Shown one piece after another: positions 35,628 to 46,337 of a DNA stretch of 64,000 nucleotides. Made by a program: the position numbers and the translations under genes. The stretch is from the NCBI RefSeq assembly GCF_023952475.1, contig NZ_JALHRX010000001.1, positions 248,001 to 312,000 on the forward strand, given 5' to 3'. The notes below the pieces were generated by a model. That model did not search any database. It was not told where the DNA came from and saw nothing but the letters and a program-made list of their open reading frames with translations. How positions within the stretch are numbered: the stretch's first letter is position 1; the number at the start of each line of letters is the position of its first letter. This DNA comes from Cupriavidus sp. WGlv3. Lineage in GTDB: Bacteria; Pseudomonadota; Gammaproteobacteria; Burkholderiales; Burkholderiaceae.

Positions 35628-36479
35628 TCAGGCCAGCGCCAGCGCCGTGCGCGCCACGGCATGACCATCCGCGCGCCGGCCGCCACGGGCGTCCACGCCA
35701 TCATGCGGGGCATCGCCCGCGCCGAAGCAGCACAGCAGGCCGGTGCCCGGCACCAGCACGTCGAGCCGGCATGACTCGTGCGCGTCCGGCGCGTAGAGCG
35801 CGCCGGGCTGCAGGAAGCTCATGTCACCGGCGCTGCGCACCAGCGCGCCATGCCAGTGCAGGGCCAGCGCGCCCCGGTAACACAGCGCCCAGCGCAGGCC
35901 ACGCGCCTGCAGGTGCCGGCCCCAGTCATCCAACGAGCCATCCAGCTGCACAAACTCCGGGCGCATGCCGTGCTGCGCCTGCCAGTGATCCGCTTCCAAC
36001 ACGTCCGCCAGCGCATGCGGCGCGGCCAGGCCATCGGCATCGGCCCCGGCCCCGGCCCCGACGGGAGCAATGGCGCCCAGCGCGCACTGCCACGCACCCT
36101 CGGGCATTGCCACGGGACGCGATGCCTCGGCCGCGCCTTGCGGCACCGCGCGCACCAGGATGGTGTCGGCCACCGCCTGAATTTGCATCGGCACGCCGGG
36201 CGCGGGCGCGAACAGTTCGCCCCCGCCCACCAGCAAGCTGCCGCGGCCGGGCGAAGACAGCCGCAGGCCACCGCGCAGGCAACCCCACCATTCATGGCAA
36301 TCCGCTGAAAATTCGGGCTGGCGCTCGCCGGCGCAGAGGAAGACGTAGTCGCAGGTGCAGCCGAGACCGGCAGCGGCGGCAAGCAGGCGTGGCTGGAATC
36401 CGGGAAGGAAATCCGACCGCGCGTGGCGGTCGGCATCGATGGCGCGCATGCGCGCCTCGAACAGCGTGAAGATCTGCAT
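35628..36479 (-). CDS. Hypothetical protein, possibly cupin-like
   Basis: This 283-residue protein is not recognised. It has no signal peptide or membrane helix. Beta-rich stretches (SLLVGGGELFAPAPGVPMQIQAVADTILVRAVP; ALCYRGALALHWHGALVRSAGDMSFLQPGALYAPDAH) recall cupin or sugar-binding folds, but the metal-binding histidines are not obvious. The ATG at 36479 is chosen because the part upstream is low-complexity. It stands alone between a GST gene and an XRE regulator gene. Confidence 0.6.
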   Translation of the reverse strand: MQIFTLFEARMRAIDADRHARSDFLPGFQPRLLAAAAGLGCTCDYVFLCAGERQPEFSADCHEWWGCLRGGLRLSSPGRGSLLVGGGELFAPAPGVPMQIQAVADTILVRAVPQGAAEASRPVAMPEGAWQCALGAIAPVGAGAGADADGLAAPHALADVLEADHWQAQHGMRPEFVQLDGSLDDWGRHLQARGLRWALCYRGALALHWHGALVRSAGDMSFLQPGALYAPDAHESCRLDVLVPGTGLLCCFGAGDAPHDGVDARGGRRADGHAVARTALALA

Positions 36480-36745
36480 GGCAATCCCCCTGCAGGGCAA
36501 CAGGCGCGCTGCGCCTGTCCGCGCAGCCGGCGCACGCGTAGCGGCGTGACGCTCGGTCTTGCGCGATAACCCGTCTGGCACGGCGCTGCGATGCAGCCCG
36601 CCCGGTTGATGCCATCGTGCCGCGCCATGGCCTGGCGCGCCCCTCAATTTGCGGATCGGACACCGATAGTGAGGATGAGGATAAGTTGTCGTGGCCTCAA
36701 GGTCAAACCCTTAGCCTCAGACCACTCCGAACTTTTGTTGATCCC

Positions 36746-37191
36746 ATGACTACTCGAAATCTCAGACTTTTCGGATTGCATCTCGCCTGGCTGCGCAAGC
36801 AACGAGGCTGGTCCCAGGAGACCCTTTCGCTCGAAAGCGGACTGTCGCGCTCCTACCTGAGCGGCATTGAAAGCGGCAAGCGCAACCTGGCGCTGGCCAA
36901 CATCTGCAGGCTGGCCGAGACCCTCGCCGTGCCTACCGCCGAGATGCTCGACTTCAGCCGCCACGATGTCAGCCAGCTGCAGGTCGAGCAATCGCGCGCG
37001 CCGTTCGGCAACCGCCAGCGCGCGGCGATCGAGGCCACCATGCACCATATGGCCGAGCTGACCGAGCCCGAGCTGAACCTGGTCGCCGCGGTGGCGCGGG
37101 CGCTGGCGGGCAAGGGCAGCTTCCGCCCGGCGCTCGGGCACGGCAGTTCCGGCACCAGGCCGGCACCCGATGCCGACGCGACCCCGGAAGG

Positions 37192-37195
<4 letters not shown>
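36746..37195 (+). CDS. XRE-family helix-turn-helix regulator
   Basis: This 149-residue protein has an N-terminal Cro/C1-type HTH ([39 protein letters not shown], about residues 8-46). A dimerisation-like tail follows. Its end overlaps that of ureG by 4 bp on the opposite strand, so it converges with the urease genes. Its target is unknown; autoregulation or urease control are both possible. Confidence 0.88.
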
Positions 37196-37821
<626 letters not shown>

Positions 37822-37835
37822 GGTGCGGTATCGGT

Positions 37836-38528
37836 TCAGGATCGGAACAGCCGGGAGTACTGCGTTTCGTGGCGCGCGCACAGCAGTCCCAGCATCGGGG
37901 AAAACGTCGACAGTTGCGGCGGCGTGGCTTCGGCGCGGCGGCCGGCTTCGTCGACGGCGTCGAGCACGGCGCCATGCAGTCGGCGCAGCATGTGCTGCCC
38001 CGCCACTTGCCCCAGCGGCACCGCCTTGATCGCCGCGGCCACCTGGTTCTCGGCCCAGTTGAAGCAGTAGGCCGCCAGGCCATCGCGCGCACCGATCTCC
38101 AGCGCCACGCAGGCGGCGGTGAACGCGGTCGGCAGGCATACCGGCGACAGCGTGGCGAGCGTGTCGCGCAACGCCGGCGTGCCCCACTCCATCTGCGCGA
38201 TCAGGCGGGCCAGCGACCAGCCCATCTGCTCGGTCTCCAGCCGCAGCTCGGAGGTCTCGCGGGTGGCGTGGAACCAGTCGTTCCAGGCCCGCACCTGCGC
38301 GGCGTCGCCCGCCTGCCAGTGGCGATGCAACAGCAGCCACAGCGGCGCCTCGCATTGCGCCTGGACATGCCGCAGGTTGTCGTAGATCCAGCGCTCCGCC
38401 GTCTGCGCGTCATGCACGCTGGCGCATTCGATTGCGGCCTCGAGACCTTGCGAATAGCTGAAGCCTCCGATCGGCAGCGATGGCGAGGCGAGGTGCAGCA
38501 GGGAGATGAGTTGGTGGAGGTGGGTCAT
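37836..38528 (-). CDS. ureF: UreF, urease accessory protein
   Basis: This 230-residue all-helical protein begins [20 protein letters not shown], the UreF signature. UreF bridges UreD and UreG in the nickel-insertion complex on urease. Its ATG (38526-38528) overlaps the stop of the upstream DUF559 frame, TGATG, so translation may be coupled to that unrelated gene. In most operons ureF follows ureE directly; here a 537-bp insert separates them. Confidence 0.95.
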   Translation of the reverse strand: MTHLHQLISLLHLASPSLPIGGFSYSQGLEAAIECASVHDAQTAERWIYDNLRHVQAQCEAPLWLLLHRHWQAGDAAQVRAWNDWFHATRETSELRLETEQMGWSLARLIAQMEWGTPALRDTLATLSPVCLPTAFTAACVALEIGARDGLAAYCFNWAENQVAAAIKAVPLGQVAGQHMLRRLHGAVLDAVDEAGRRAEATPPQLSTFSPMLGLLCARHETQYSRLFRS

Positions 38529-39031
38529 CAGACGACGCCTCGCTTTGCGATGGTTTGCTCCCCTCGCCCGCTTGCGGGAGAGGGGTCGGGGGAGAGGGCC
38601 GGAGCATCCACGAGCCCCAACTCCAACAATACCTCGCGTACTTTTTCTAGTACTGCCACCGTATTTGCCAATACATCATGGTTCCAAAACCGCACCACAC
38701 GATATCCCTCGCGATGGAACCAGACATCTCGTGTCGCATCAGCCTCAGAGCCATGCTGGCCGCCATCCACTTCGATGACCAATTTGAATGCGATGCAGAC
38801 GAAATCCGCGACATAAGGCCCGCACTGCTGTTGACGCTTGAATTTCAACCCAAGAAATCGGTGGGCACGGAAGTGGTACCAAAGACGTTGCTCCGCCTTG
38901 GTCTGGTTGGAGCGGAGCATGCGGACGAACGTTGGCCCTGGCACACGCCTGCCCTCTCCCCCATCCCCTCTCCCGCAAGCGGGAGAGGGGAGCGCGGTGT
39001 CGGTATTGGTAAGGTTCTCAGCCAGATTCAC
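38528..39031 (-). CDS. DUF559-domain protein (PD-(D/E)XK endonuclease-like), inserted in the urease operon
   Basis: The frame gives 167 residues from a GTG at 39031 (AAGG upstream); a shorter start at 38920 ([11 protein letters not shown]) gives about 130 residues and covers the core. The DUF559 core is intact: [20 protein letters not shown], then GPYVADF with a D, and the probable catalytic IEVDGGQHG, and [11 protein letters not shown]. The family belongs to the restriction-endonuclease-like/Vsr fold and its activity is not established. Both ends of the protein are translated from the flanking palindromes ([12 protein letters not shown] and [13 protein letters not shown]). Base composition is less GC-rich than the neighbours. 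Confidence 0.85.
   Translation of the reverse strand: MNLAENLTNTDTALPSPACGRGDGGEGRRVPGPTFVRMLRSNQTKAEQRLWYHFRAHRFLGLKFKRQQQCGPYVADFVCIAFKLVIEVDGGQHGSEADATRDVWFHREGYRVVRFWNHDVLANTVAVLEKVREVLLELGLVDAPALSPDPSPASGRGEQTIAKRGVV
38557..38600. repeat. Palindromic half-element, left end of the DUF559 element (copy 4)
   Basis: GGTTTGCTCCCCTCGCCCGC and the hairpin CCCGCTTGCGGGAGAGG are the same as in copy 3 and almost the same as in copy 1. The inward sequence, GGCCGGAGCATCCACGAGC, resembles the interior of copy 1 (GGCCGGAGTACCCACGGAG). Confidence 0.88.
38951..38993. repeat. Palindromic half-element, right end of the DUF559 element (copy 4)
   Basis: GCCCTCTCCCCC plus the hairpin CTCTCCCGCAAGCGGGAGAG repeats the right half of copies 1 and 3. 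It is inverted relative to the left end at 38557, so the DUF559 gene sits between two inverted palindromes over 437 bp. No target-site duplication can be seen at the outer borders. Confidence 0.88.
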
Positions 39032-39065
39032 ATTCGCGCCTTCATGTCTTAAGCATCATTGGCAA

Positions 39066-39647
39066 TCAATGCTTATGCATGCAGTCTGCATCGTCAACAT
39101 GATGCACGTCGCGATGCCCATGCGAGTGCCCATGATGCTCATGAAACACCGCCTGCGCCGCCGCATAATCCTCCGCGAAGGTAGCGTCGTGCCCATGCTT
39201 GTGCCCGCCGCCATAGGCGCCCGCCTCCGGCTCGAACGGCAGTTCGGCGCGTTCCGCCTGCACGCCCAGCCGCCGCAGCATGTCGGCCAGCACCGCGTCA
39301 TATTCGAGCCGCAGGTAGTCGCGCCCGATCTCCACCGGCGTGTGGCGGTTGCCGAGGTGGTAGGCCGCGCGCATCAGCGCGTGCGGGTCTTGCGCGCGCA
39401 CTTCCAGCACGGATTCGGCGGCGGCCTGGACCTCGATGAAGCTGCCGTCTTCGGCCACCAGCAGGTCGCCGCCGCGCAGCACCGTGCCGCGCGGCAGGAA
39501 CAGCGCGGCGTCGGTGCCGTTGTCGAGCACGGCGCGCAGGCGGCTCTTGCTGCGGTCGGCGAAGGGCAGTACCAGCTTGGGTGCGCGGCGCACCAGCACG
39601 CTGGCGATGCCGTGCGGGGCGATCAGATGTTTATCGATCTTCAGCAT
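39066..39647 (-). CDS. ureE: UreE, urease nickel metallochaperone
   Basis: This 193-residue protein has an N-terminal peptide-binding domain, a central metal-binding domain ([12 protein letters not shown]), and a histidine-rich tail of about 40 residues ([24 protein letters not shown]) that should bind several nickel ions. UreE supplies nickel to UreG. It lies 16 bp downstream of ureC. The next gene is the inserted DUF559 frame rather than ureF. Confidence 0.96.
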   Translation of the reverse strand: MLKIDKHLIAPHGIASVLVRRAPKLVLPFADRSKSRLRAVLDNGTDAALFLPRGTVLRGGDLLVAEDGSFIEVQAAAESVLEVRAQDPHALMRAAYHLGNRHTPVEIGRDYLRLEYDAVLADMLRRLGVQAERAELPFEPEAGAYGGGHKHGHDATFAEDYAAAQAVFHEHHGHSHGHRDVHHVDDADCMHKH

Positions 39648-39663
39648 GGCAATTCCGCACCCA

Positions 39664-41378
<1,715 letters not shown>

Positions 41379-41382
<4 letters not shown>

Positions 41383-41684
41383 AGCGCTCCCATGATCTTG
41401 CCGTTGAAGCCGTAGACGATGCGGTCGCCCGCCAGCGCCACCAGTTCCACGGTGCGGGTCTGCCCGGGCTCGAACCGCACCGCGGTGCCCGCGGCGATGT
41501 TCAGGCGAAAGCCGCGCGCGGCCTCGCGCTCGAACGACAGCGCCGCGTTGGTTTCGTAGAAGTGGAAGTGCGAGCCGACCTGGATCGGCCGGTCGCCGGT
41601 ATTGGCCACGGTCACGCTGACGGTGGCGCGGCCGACATTGAGCGCGATCTCGCCCTCGGCGGGCATCAGTTCACCGGGGATCAT
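41379..41684 (-). CDS. ureB: UreB, urease beta subunit
   Basis: This 101-residue subunit begins [19 protein letters not shown] with the conserved [12 protein letters not shown] and [23 protein letters not shown] precedes the ATG at 41684. It lies 11 bp downstream of ureJ and overlaps ureC. It packs with UreA and UreC in the urease core. Confidence 0.98.
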
Positions 41685-41695
41685 GGCGGTCCTCC

Positions 41696-42316
41696 TCAGG
41701 CCACCAGCAGGCCGGCGCCGTACAGCGCCACGCCCGCGCCGGCCGCGCGCGCGAGCCAGCCGGCGCGGCCGCGCAGCAGCGTGCCGGCGCCGATGCCCAG
41801 CAGGTGCAGCGCCATGGTGGCCGCGGCAAAGCCGCCCACATAGGCCAGCACCGCCGGCAGCGCGCCCGCGCTGGCGGGCAGTTCCGCGCCATGCGCATAG
41901 CCGTGGAACACGGCAAAGCCGCCCACCAGCAGCGTACCGGCCCACGCCGGCAGCTGTGCGCGCAGGGCCAGCAGCAAGCCGATCACCAGCAGCGAGGCCG
42001 CGATCATCGGCTCCACCGCGGGCAGCGCCAGGCCGGCGAGGCCGAGCGCGGCACCCACCAGCATCAAGCCCACGAAGGCCAGCGGCAGGCGCAGCGTATC
42101 GGCGGCGGAGCGCGCCACCAGTGCGCTCCATACCCCCACCGCGGCCATCGCCAGCAGATGGTCGGCGCCGGTGAACGGATGCGCCAGGCCGGCCCACAGG
42201 CTGGCGCCGACGGTGGCCGCATCATGGCCGGGATGCGCCAGCGCGGCGCCGGCGGCAATGGTCAGGAAGGCGCCCAGGGCAAGGCGCAGGCAAGCGGTAC
42301 GGGTCATCGTAGTCAT
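41696..42316 (-). CDS. ureJ: HupE/UreJ-family nickel permease-like membrane protein
   Basis: This 206-residue protein has a cleavable signal ([15 protein letters not shown]) followed by the HupE/UreJ start HPGHDA, about six transmembrane helices and the conserved [12 protein letters not shown] and [12 protein letters not shown] histidine motifs. The family imports nickel or cobalt. Its position between ureA and ureB implies nickel uptake for urease. The start is one of two ATGs (42316, or two codons later). Confidence 0.92.
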   Translation of the reverse strand: MTTMTRTACLRLALGAFLTIAAGAALAHPGHDAATVGASLWAGLAHPFTGADHLLAMAAVGVWSALVARSAADTLRLPLAFVGLMLVGAALGLAGLALPAVEPMIAASLLVIGLLLALRAQLPAWAGTLLVGGFAVFHGYAHGAELPASAGALPAVLAYVGGFAAATMALHLLGIGAGTLLRGRAGWLARAAGAGVALYGAGLLVA

Positions 42317-42355
42317 CGGATTGGACTGGTTATCGGTTTCGGTGATCGATGCGTT

Positions 42356-42658
42356 TCAGACAATGGGATGGTGGACGGTCACCAGCTTGGTGCCGTCCGG
42401 AAAAGTAGCCTCGACCTGGATCTCGGGAATCATTTCGGCGACGCCATCCATGACATCCTCGCGGCTCAGCACGGTGGTGCCCTCATGCATCAGCTCGGCC
42501 ACGGTGCGGCCGTCGCGCGCGCCCTCCATGATGGCGGCGGTGATCAGCGCCACCGCTTCCGGATAGTTCAGCTTCAGGCCGCGGGCCTGGCGCCGCTCGG
42601 CCAGCAGCGCGGCGGTGAAGATCAGCAGCTTGTCTTTCTCTCGCGGCGTCAGTTCCAT
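42356..42658 (-). CDS. ureA: UreA, urease gamma subunit
   Basis: This 100-residue subunit, [23 protein letters not shown] through [20 protein letters not shown], matches the full length of UreA. It lies 39 bp downstream of ureD and 39 bp upstream of ureJ. Together with UreB and UreC it forms the trimer that builds urease. Confidence 0.98.
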   Translation of the reverse strand: MELTPREKDKLLIFTAALLAERRQARGLKLNYPEAVALITAAIMEGARDGRTVAELMHEGTTVLSREDVMDGVAEMIPEIQVEATFPDGTKLVTVHHPIV

Positions 42659-42697
42659 CTCTCGTTCCTGTTTGGTGTTCGATTGCGTAGTGACGGG

Positions 42698-43567
42698 CTA
42701 CGTCGCCCACAGCCGCAGCGGTTGCGCCGCGACGCCATGGAGCGGCAGGCGCAGCGCCTGCCAGGTATCGGTCATGACCTGGCGCACCGCTTCCATGTGC
42801 CGGCCCAGCACGCGCAGCAGCAGCATCGACTGGCCGTTGGCGGCGAGACAGGTCACGCCGGCGCGCAACGCCGGCGTATAGGGCAGCCGCTCGGCCAGCG
42901 TTTCGGCAAGGTCTTGCGTGGCGCCTGCGCCGACGGCCCACAACGTACCCAGCACGTTCAGCCCGTCCAGCCCGGGCACTGCATGGCGCAGCGGCGATGC
43001 CGCCTCGATCTGCGCTTGTTCGATCCACAGCGCGCGCTCACCGGCGCCGATGCGCGTATCCAGCCACAGCGCACCGCGCGCCCACTGCTCGCCCGAGGCC
43101 TGGCGGCCGAGCACCACGGCATCCCAGCCGATAGCGCTGCCGCCCGGCGCGACCTCGAGCACGGTGGAAATCCGCGCGCGCGCGTCGTCGAAGACGATGT
43201 TCTCCTGCGGCAGCCAGTCCAGCCGCGCGCCCTCTCCCACCGCCAGCCGCACCCGCTGGGCCGCGTCGCGGCCGAGCGACTTGTACCACTTGGTGGCGCC
43301 CGGCGTGGCCAGCACCGCATGCGCGCCGGCCTCCACCGTCACGTCGATCTCGAGGCTGTCGCCACCCGCCACGCCGGCCGGCGGATGCAGGATCACCGCG
43401 TGGCAGATGCCCCCTTCCGGGTACAGCGGCTTCTGCACCAGCAGCGGGCCCCGGTGACGCCGCTCGGTCAGCACGGTGCGTTCGCCTCGCGGCGCAAAGC
43501 GCAGCTGCAGCGTGGCCTGCCAGGCCGCCGGGATGGCGAGGGACGAAGGAAAATCGGGATGGCGCAT
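42698..43567 (-). CDS. ureD: UreD (UreH), urease accessory protein
   Basis: This 289-residue beta-helical protein has the UreD signature (LQLRFAPRGERTVLTERRHRGPLLVQKPLYPEG, GGVAGGDSLEIDV, ATPGATKWYKS). UreD binds apo-urease and with UreF and UreG forms the nickel insertion complex. It follows urtE by 27 bp, so the whole ure set is apparently read through from the urt genes. Confidence 0.96.
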   Translation of the reverse strand: MRHPDFPSSLAIPAAWQATLQLRFAPRGERTVLTERRHRGPLLVQKPLYPEGGICHAVILHPPAGVAGGDSLEIDVTVEAGAHAVLATPGATKWYKSLGRDAAQRVRLAVGEGARLDWLPQENIVFDDARARISTVLEVAPGGSAIGWDAVVLGRQASGEQWARGALWLDTRIGAGERALWIEQAQIEAASPLRHAVPGLDGLNVLGTLWAVGAGATQDLAETLAERLPYTPALRAGVTCLAANGQSMLLLRVLGRHMEAVRQVMTDTWQALRLPLHGVAAQPLRLWAT

Positions 43568-43594
43568 CGATGGCGAATGGAACTTGCGCGCGCC

Positions 43595-44287
43595 CTACAC
43601 GGCGATCAGCTCGCGCACGCCGTCCTGCTCCATGCTGGCGCCGGCGCCGCGCGCTACCACTTCGCCGCGGCTCATCACCACATAGTGGTCGGCAATGTGC
43701 CGCGCGAATTCGTAGTACTGCTCGACCAGCAGCACCGTCATGCCGAATTCGTCGACCAGCAGCCGCAACGCGCGGCCGATGTCCTGGATGATCGAGGGCT
43801 GGATGCCTTCGGTCGGCTCGTCGAGGATCAGCAGTTGCGGCTCGCTCATCAGCGCGCGCCCGATCGCCAGTTGCTGCTGCTGGCCGCCGGACAGGTCGCC
43901 GCCGCGGCGCAGGCGCATGGTGCGCAGCACCGGGAACAGCTGGTAGATGCGCTCCGGCACACCCGCCGGCCGCGCGCGGCTGGCGGCGCCGATCAGCAGG
44001 TTCTCCTCGACCGTCAGCCGCGGGAAGATCTCGCGCCCCTGCGGAACATAGGCCAGGCCGGCCGCGACGCGTTCGTACGGCGCCTTCTTCTCCAGCGGCT
44101 TGCCGTCCCAGTGGATGCTGCCGCTGCGCGTCGGCACCACGCCCATCAGGCATTTCAGCAGCGTGCTCTTGCCGACGCCGTTGCGGCCGAGCAGCGTGGT
44201 CAGCCTGCCTGCCGGCACCTCGAAGCTGACGTTGCGCAGGATATGGCTGCCGCCGTAGTACTGGTTCAGTGCATTGACCTGCAGCAT
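43595..44287 (-). CDS. urtE: UrtE, urea ABC transporter ATP-binding protein
   Basis: This 230-residue ATPase (LivF type) has Walker A GRNGVGKST, signature LSGGQQQQLAIGRAL, Walker B LLILDEPTEGI and the switch His. With UrtD it energises urea uptake. It starts 2 bp after urtD ends. Family context (urtABCDE beside ure) supports urea over branched-chain amino acids. Confidence 0.95.
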   Translation of the reverse strand: MLQVNALNQYYGGSHILRNVSFEVPAGRLTTLLGRNGVGKSTLLKCLMGVVPTRSGSIHWDGKPLEKKAPYERVAAGLAYVPQGREIFPRLTVEENLLIGAASRARPAGVPERIYQLFPVLRTMRLRRGGDLSGGQQQQLAIGRALMSEPQLLILDEPTEGIQPSIIQDIGRALRLLVDEFGMTVLLVEQYYEFARHIADHYVVMSRGEVVARGAGASMEQDGVRELIAV

Positions 44288-44289
44288 GC

Positions 44290-45138
44290 CTATCTCCCCA
44301 GGTAGGATTCGATCACGCGTTCGTCGTGCTTGACGCTGTCGAGCGTGCCTTCGGCCAGCACGCTGCCCTCGGCCAGCACCGTGACCTTGCCGGCCGCGCC
44401 CGCCAGCGCGGCGACGAACTCCATGTCGTGCTCCACCACCATCATCGAGCAGCTGCCGCGCAGGCCGTTGAGCAGGCTGGCGAGCTGCATGGTTTCTTCA
44501 TCGGTCATGCCGGCCACGGGTTCGTCGAGCAGCAGCAACTGTGGCTGCTGCATCAGCAGCATGCCGATCTCGAGCCGCTGCTTCTGCCCGTGCGACAGCA
44601 GCCCGGCGGGCCGGTAGGCCTCGGCCTCGAGGCCGGTCAGCGCCAGCGTCTGCTCGATGCGGCGATGCCCGGCCGCGGTCAGCCGCGCGCTCAGCGACGA
44701 CCACCAGCGCTTGTCGGCCTGCATCGCCAGCTCCAGGTTCTCCCACACCGCGTGCTGCTCGAACACGGTGGGTTTCTGGAACTTGCGGCCGATGCCCACC
44801 TGCGCGATGCGCGGCTCGGTCATCCGCATCAGGTCGATGGTCTGGCCGAGGAACACGCGCCCGCTGACATTGGCGTTGCGCGGGCCGGTCTTGCCGGTGA
44901 TGACATCCATCATGGTGGTCTTGCCGGCGCCGTTGGGGCCGATCACGCAGCGCAGCTCGCCGTGGTCGATCGACAGGTTCAGCTTGTTCAGCGCGCGGAA
45001 GCCGTCGAACCGCACGGTGACGTCCTCGAGGTAAAGGATCGGGCCGTGCGACACGTCGATGGTGCCGGGCTCGACGATGCGGCCCAGGCCGGTGGCATCG
45101 CCGCTTTCGGCCTGACCGTGTTCGAGTGCGGTGCTCAT
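44290..45138 (-). CDS. urtD: UrtD, urea ABC transporter ATP-binding protein
   Basis: This 282-residue ATPase (LivG type) has Walker A GPNGAGKTT, signature LSHGQKQRLEIG, Walker B LLLLDEPVAGM, and the conserved FQKPTVFEQH segment. An N-terminal extension of about 30 residues precedes the ABC domain. Its start overlaps the urtC stop by 4 bp, and urtE follows at once. Confidence 0.95.
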   Translation of the reverse strand: MSTALEHGQAESGDATGLGRIVEPGTIDVSHGPILYLEDVTVRFDGFRALNKLNLSIDHGELRCVIGPNGAGKTTMMDVITGKTGPRNANVSGRVFLGQTIDLMRMTEPRIAQVGIGRKFQKPTVFEQHAVWENLELAMQADKRWWSSLSARLTAAGHRRIEQTLALTGLEAEAYRPAGLLSHGQKQRLEIGMLLMQQPQLLLLDEPVAGMTDEETMQLASLLNGLRGSCSMMVVEHDMEFVAALAGAAGKVTVLAEGSVLAEGTLDSVKHDERVIESYLGR

Positions 45139-46337
45139 GCTTCACCTCCGCTGCGGCCCGCGACCGCCGGCGTGGCCACCGGCTCCTGCGCGGCCGGCTG
45201 CGCGCGGCGCTCGCGCCAGCGCTGCCACAGGCCGGTCACGCCGTCGGGCAGGTACAGCGTCACCAGCACGAACATCGCGCCCAGCAGGAACAGCCAGTAT
45301 TCGGCGAAGTGCGCGGTGAACAGCGTCTTGGCGCCATTGACCAGGAACGCGCCGATCACCGGCCCGACCAGCGTGCCGCGCCCGCCCACCGCCACCCACA
45401 CCGCCATTTCGATCGAATTGCCGGGCGACATCTCGCCCGGGTTGATGATGCCGACCTGCGGCACGTACAGCGCGCCGGCGATGCCGCACAGCACCGCCGA
45501 GAAGGTCCACACGAACAGCTTGTAGCCGAGCGGGTTGTAGCCCGAGAACATCACGCGCATCTCGGCATCGCGCACCGCCGTGACCACGCGGCCGAGCTTC
45601 GAGGTGACGATGTAGCGGCAGGCGACGAAGCCGGCCAGCAGCGCCAGGAAGGTCAGCACGAACAGCGCCGTGCGCGTCTGCGGTGCGGCGATGGCAAAGC
45701 CGGCGATGCGCTTGAAGTCGGTAAAGCCGTTGTTGCCGCCGAAGCCGGTCTCGTTGCGGAAGAACAGCAGCATCGCCGCATAGGTCATCGCCTGCGTGAT
45801 GATCGACAGGTACACGCCCTTGATGCGCGAGCGGAACGCAAAGAAGCCGAACAGCCACGCCAGCACGCCCGGCACCAGCACCACCAGCAGCAGTGCATAG
45901 CCGAGGTGATCGGTGCCGTGCCAGAACCACGGCAGGTCCTTCCAGTCGAGGAACACCATGAAGTCCGGCAGGTCGCTTTTGTACACGCCTTCGCGCCCGA
46001 TCGAACGCATCAGGTACATGCCCATGGCATAGCCGCCCAGCGCGAAGAACAGCCCATGGCCGAGGCTGAGGATGCCGCAGTAGCCCCACACCAGGTCGAG
46101 CGCGATCGCCGCCAGCGCGAAGCACATGATCTTGCCGACCAGCGTCAGCGCATACGCCGACAGGTGCAGCGGATGGGCTTCCGGCAGCAGCAGCGCGCAC
46201 ACCGGCACGCCGATGCCGACGATTGCCGTCAGCGCCAGCAGCGCGATCCAGCCGCGCGGCGAGAACAGCGACTGGCGTTCGGGCACGGCCAGCCGGAACG
46301 GCGCCGCGGAAGAATTGGGTTGGAATCGCTGCATCAT
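45135..46337 (-). CDS. urtC: UrtC, urea ABC transporter permease
   Basis: This 400-residue permease (LivM type) has about nine transmembrane helices, beginning WIALLALTAIVGIGVPVC, with the conserved GYCGILSLGHGLFFALGGYAMGMY. A large insert (MRSIGREGVYKSDLPDFMVFLDW) is characteristic of UrtC relative to LivM. The start overlaps the urtB stop (tandem ATGs at 46337/46334). Confidence 0.95.
   Translation of the reverse strand: MMQRFQPNSSAAPFRLAVPERQSLFSPRGWIALLALTAIVGIGVPVCALLLPEAHPLHLSAYALTLVGKIMCFALAAIALDLVWGYCGILSLGHGLFFALGGYAMGMYLMRSIGREGVYKSDLPDFMVFLDWKDLPWFWHGTDHLGYALLLVVLVPGVLAWLFGFFAFRSRIKGVYLSIITQAMTYAAMLLFFRNETGFGGNNGFTDFKRIAGFAIAAPQTRTALFVLTFLALLAGFVACRYIVTSKLGRVVTAVRDAEMRVMFSGYNPLGYKLFVWTFSAVLCGIAGALYVPQVGIINPGEMSPGNSIEMAVWVAVGGRGTLVGPVIGAFLVNGAKTLFTAHFAEYWLFLLGAMFVLVTLYLPDGVTGLWQRWRERRAQPAAQEPVATPAVAGRSGGEA

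Noticed and set aside
38500..39060. Target-site duplication at the borders of the DUF559 element
   Set aside because: Flanks were compared (gatggttt at one side, gcggtgtcgg at the other) and no direct repeat of 3 or more bases was convincing.
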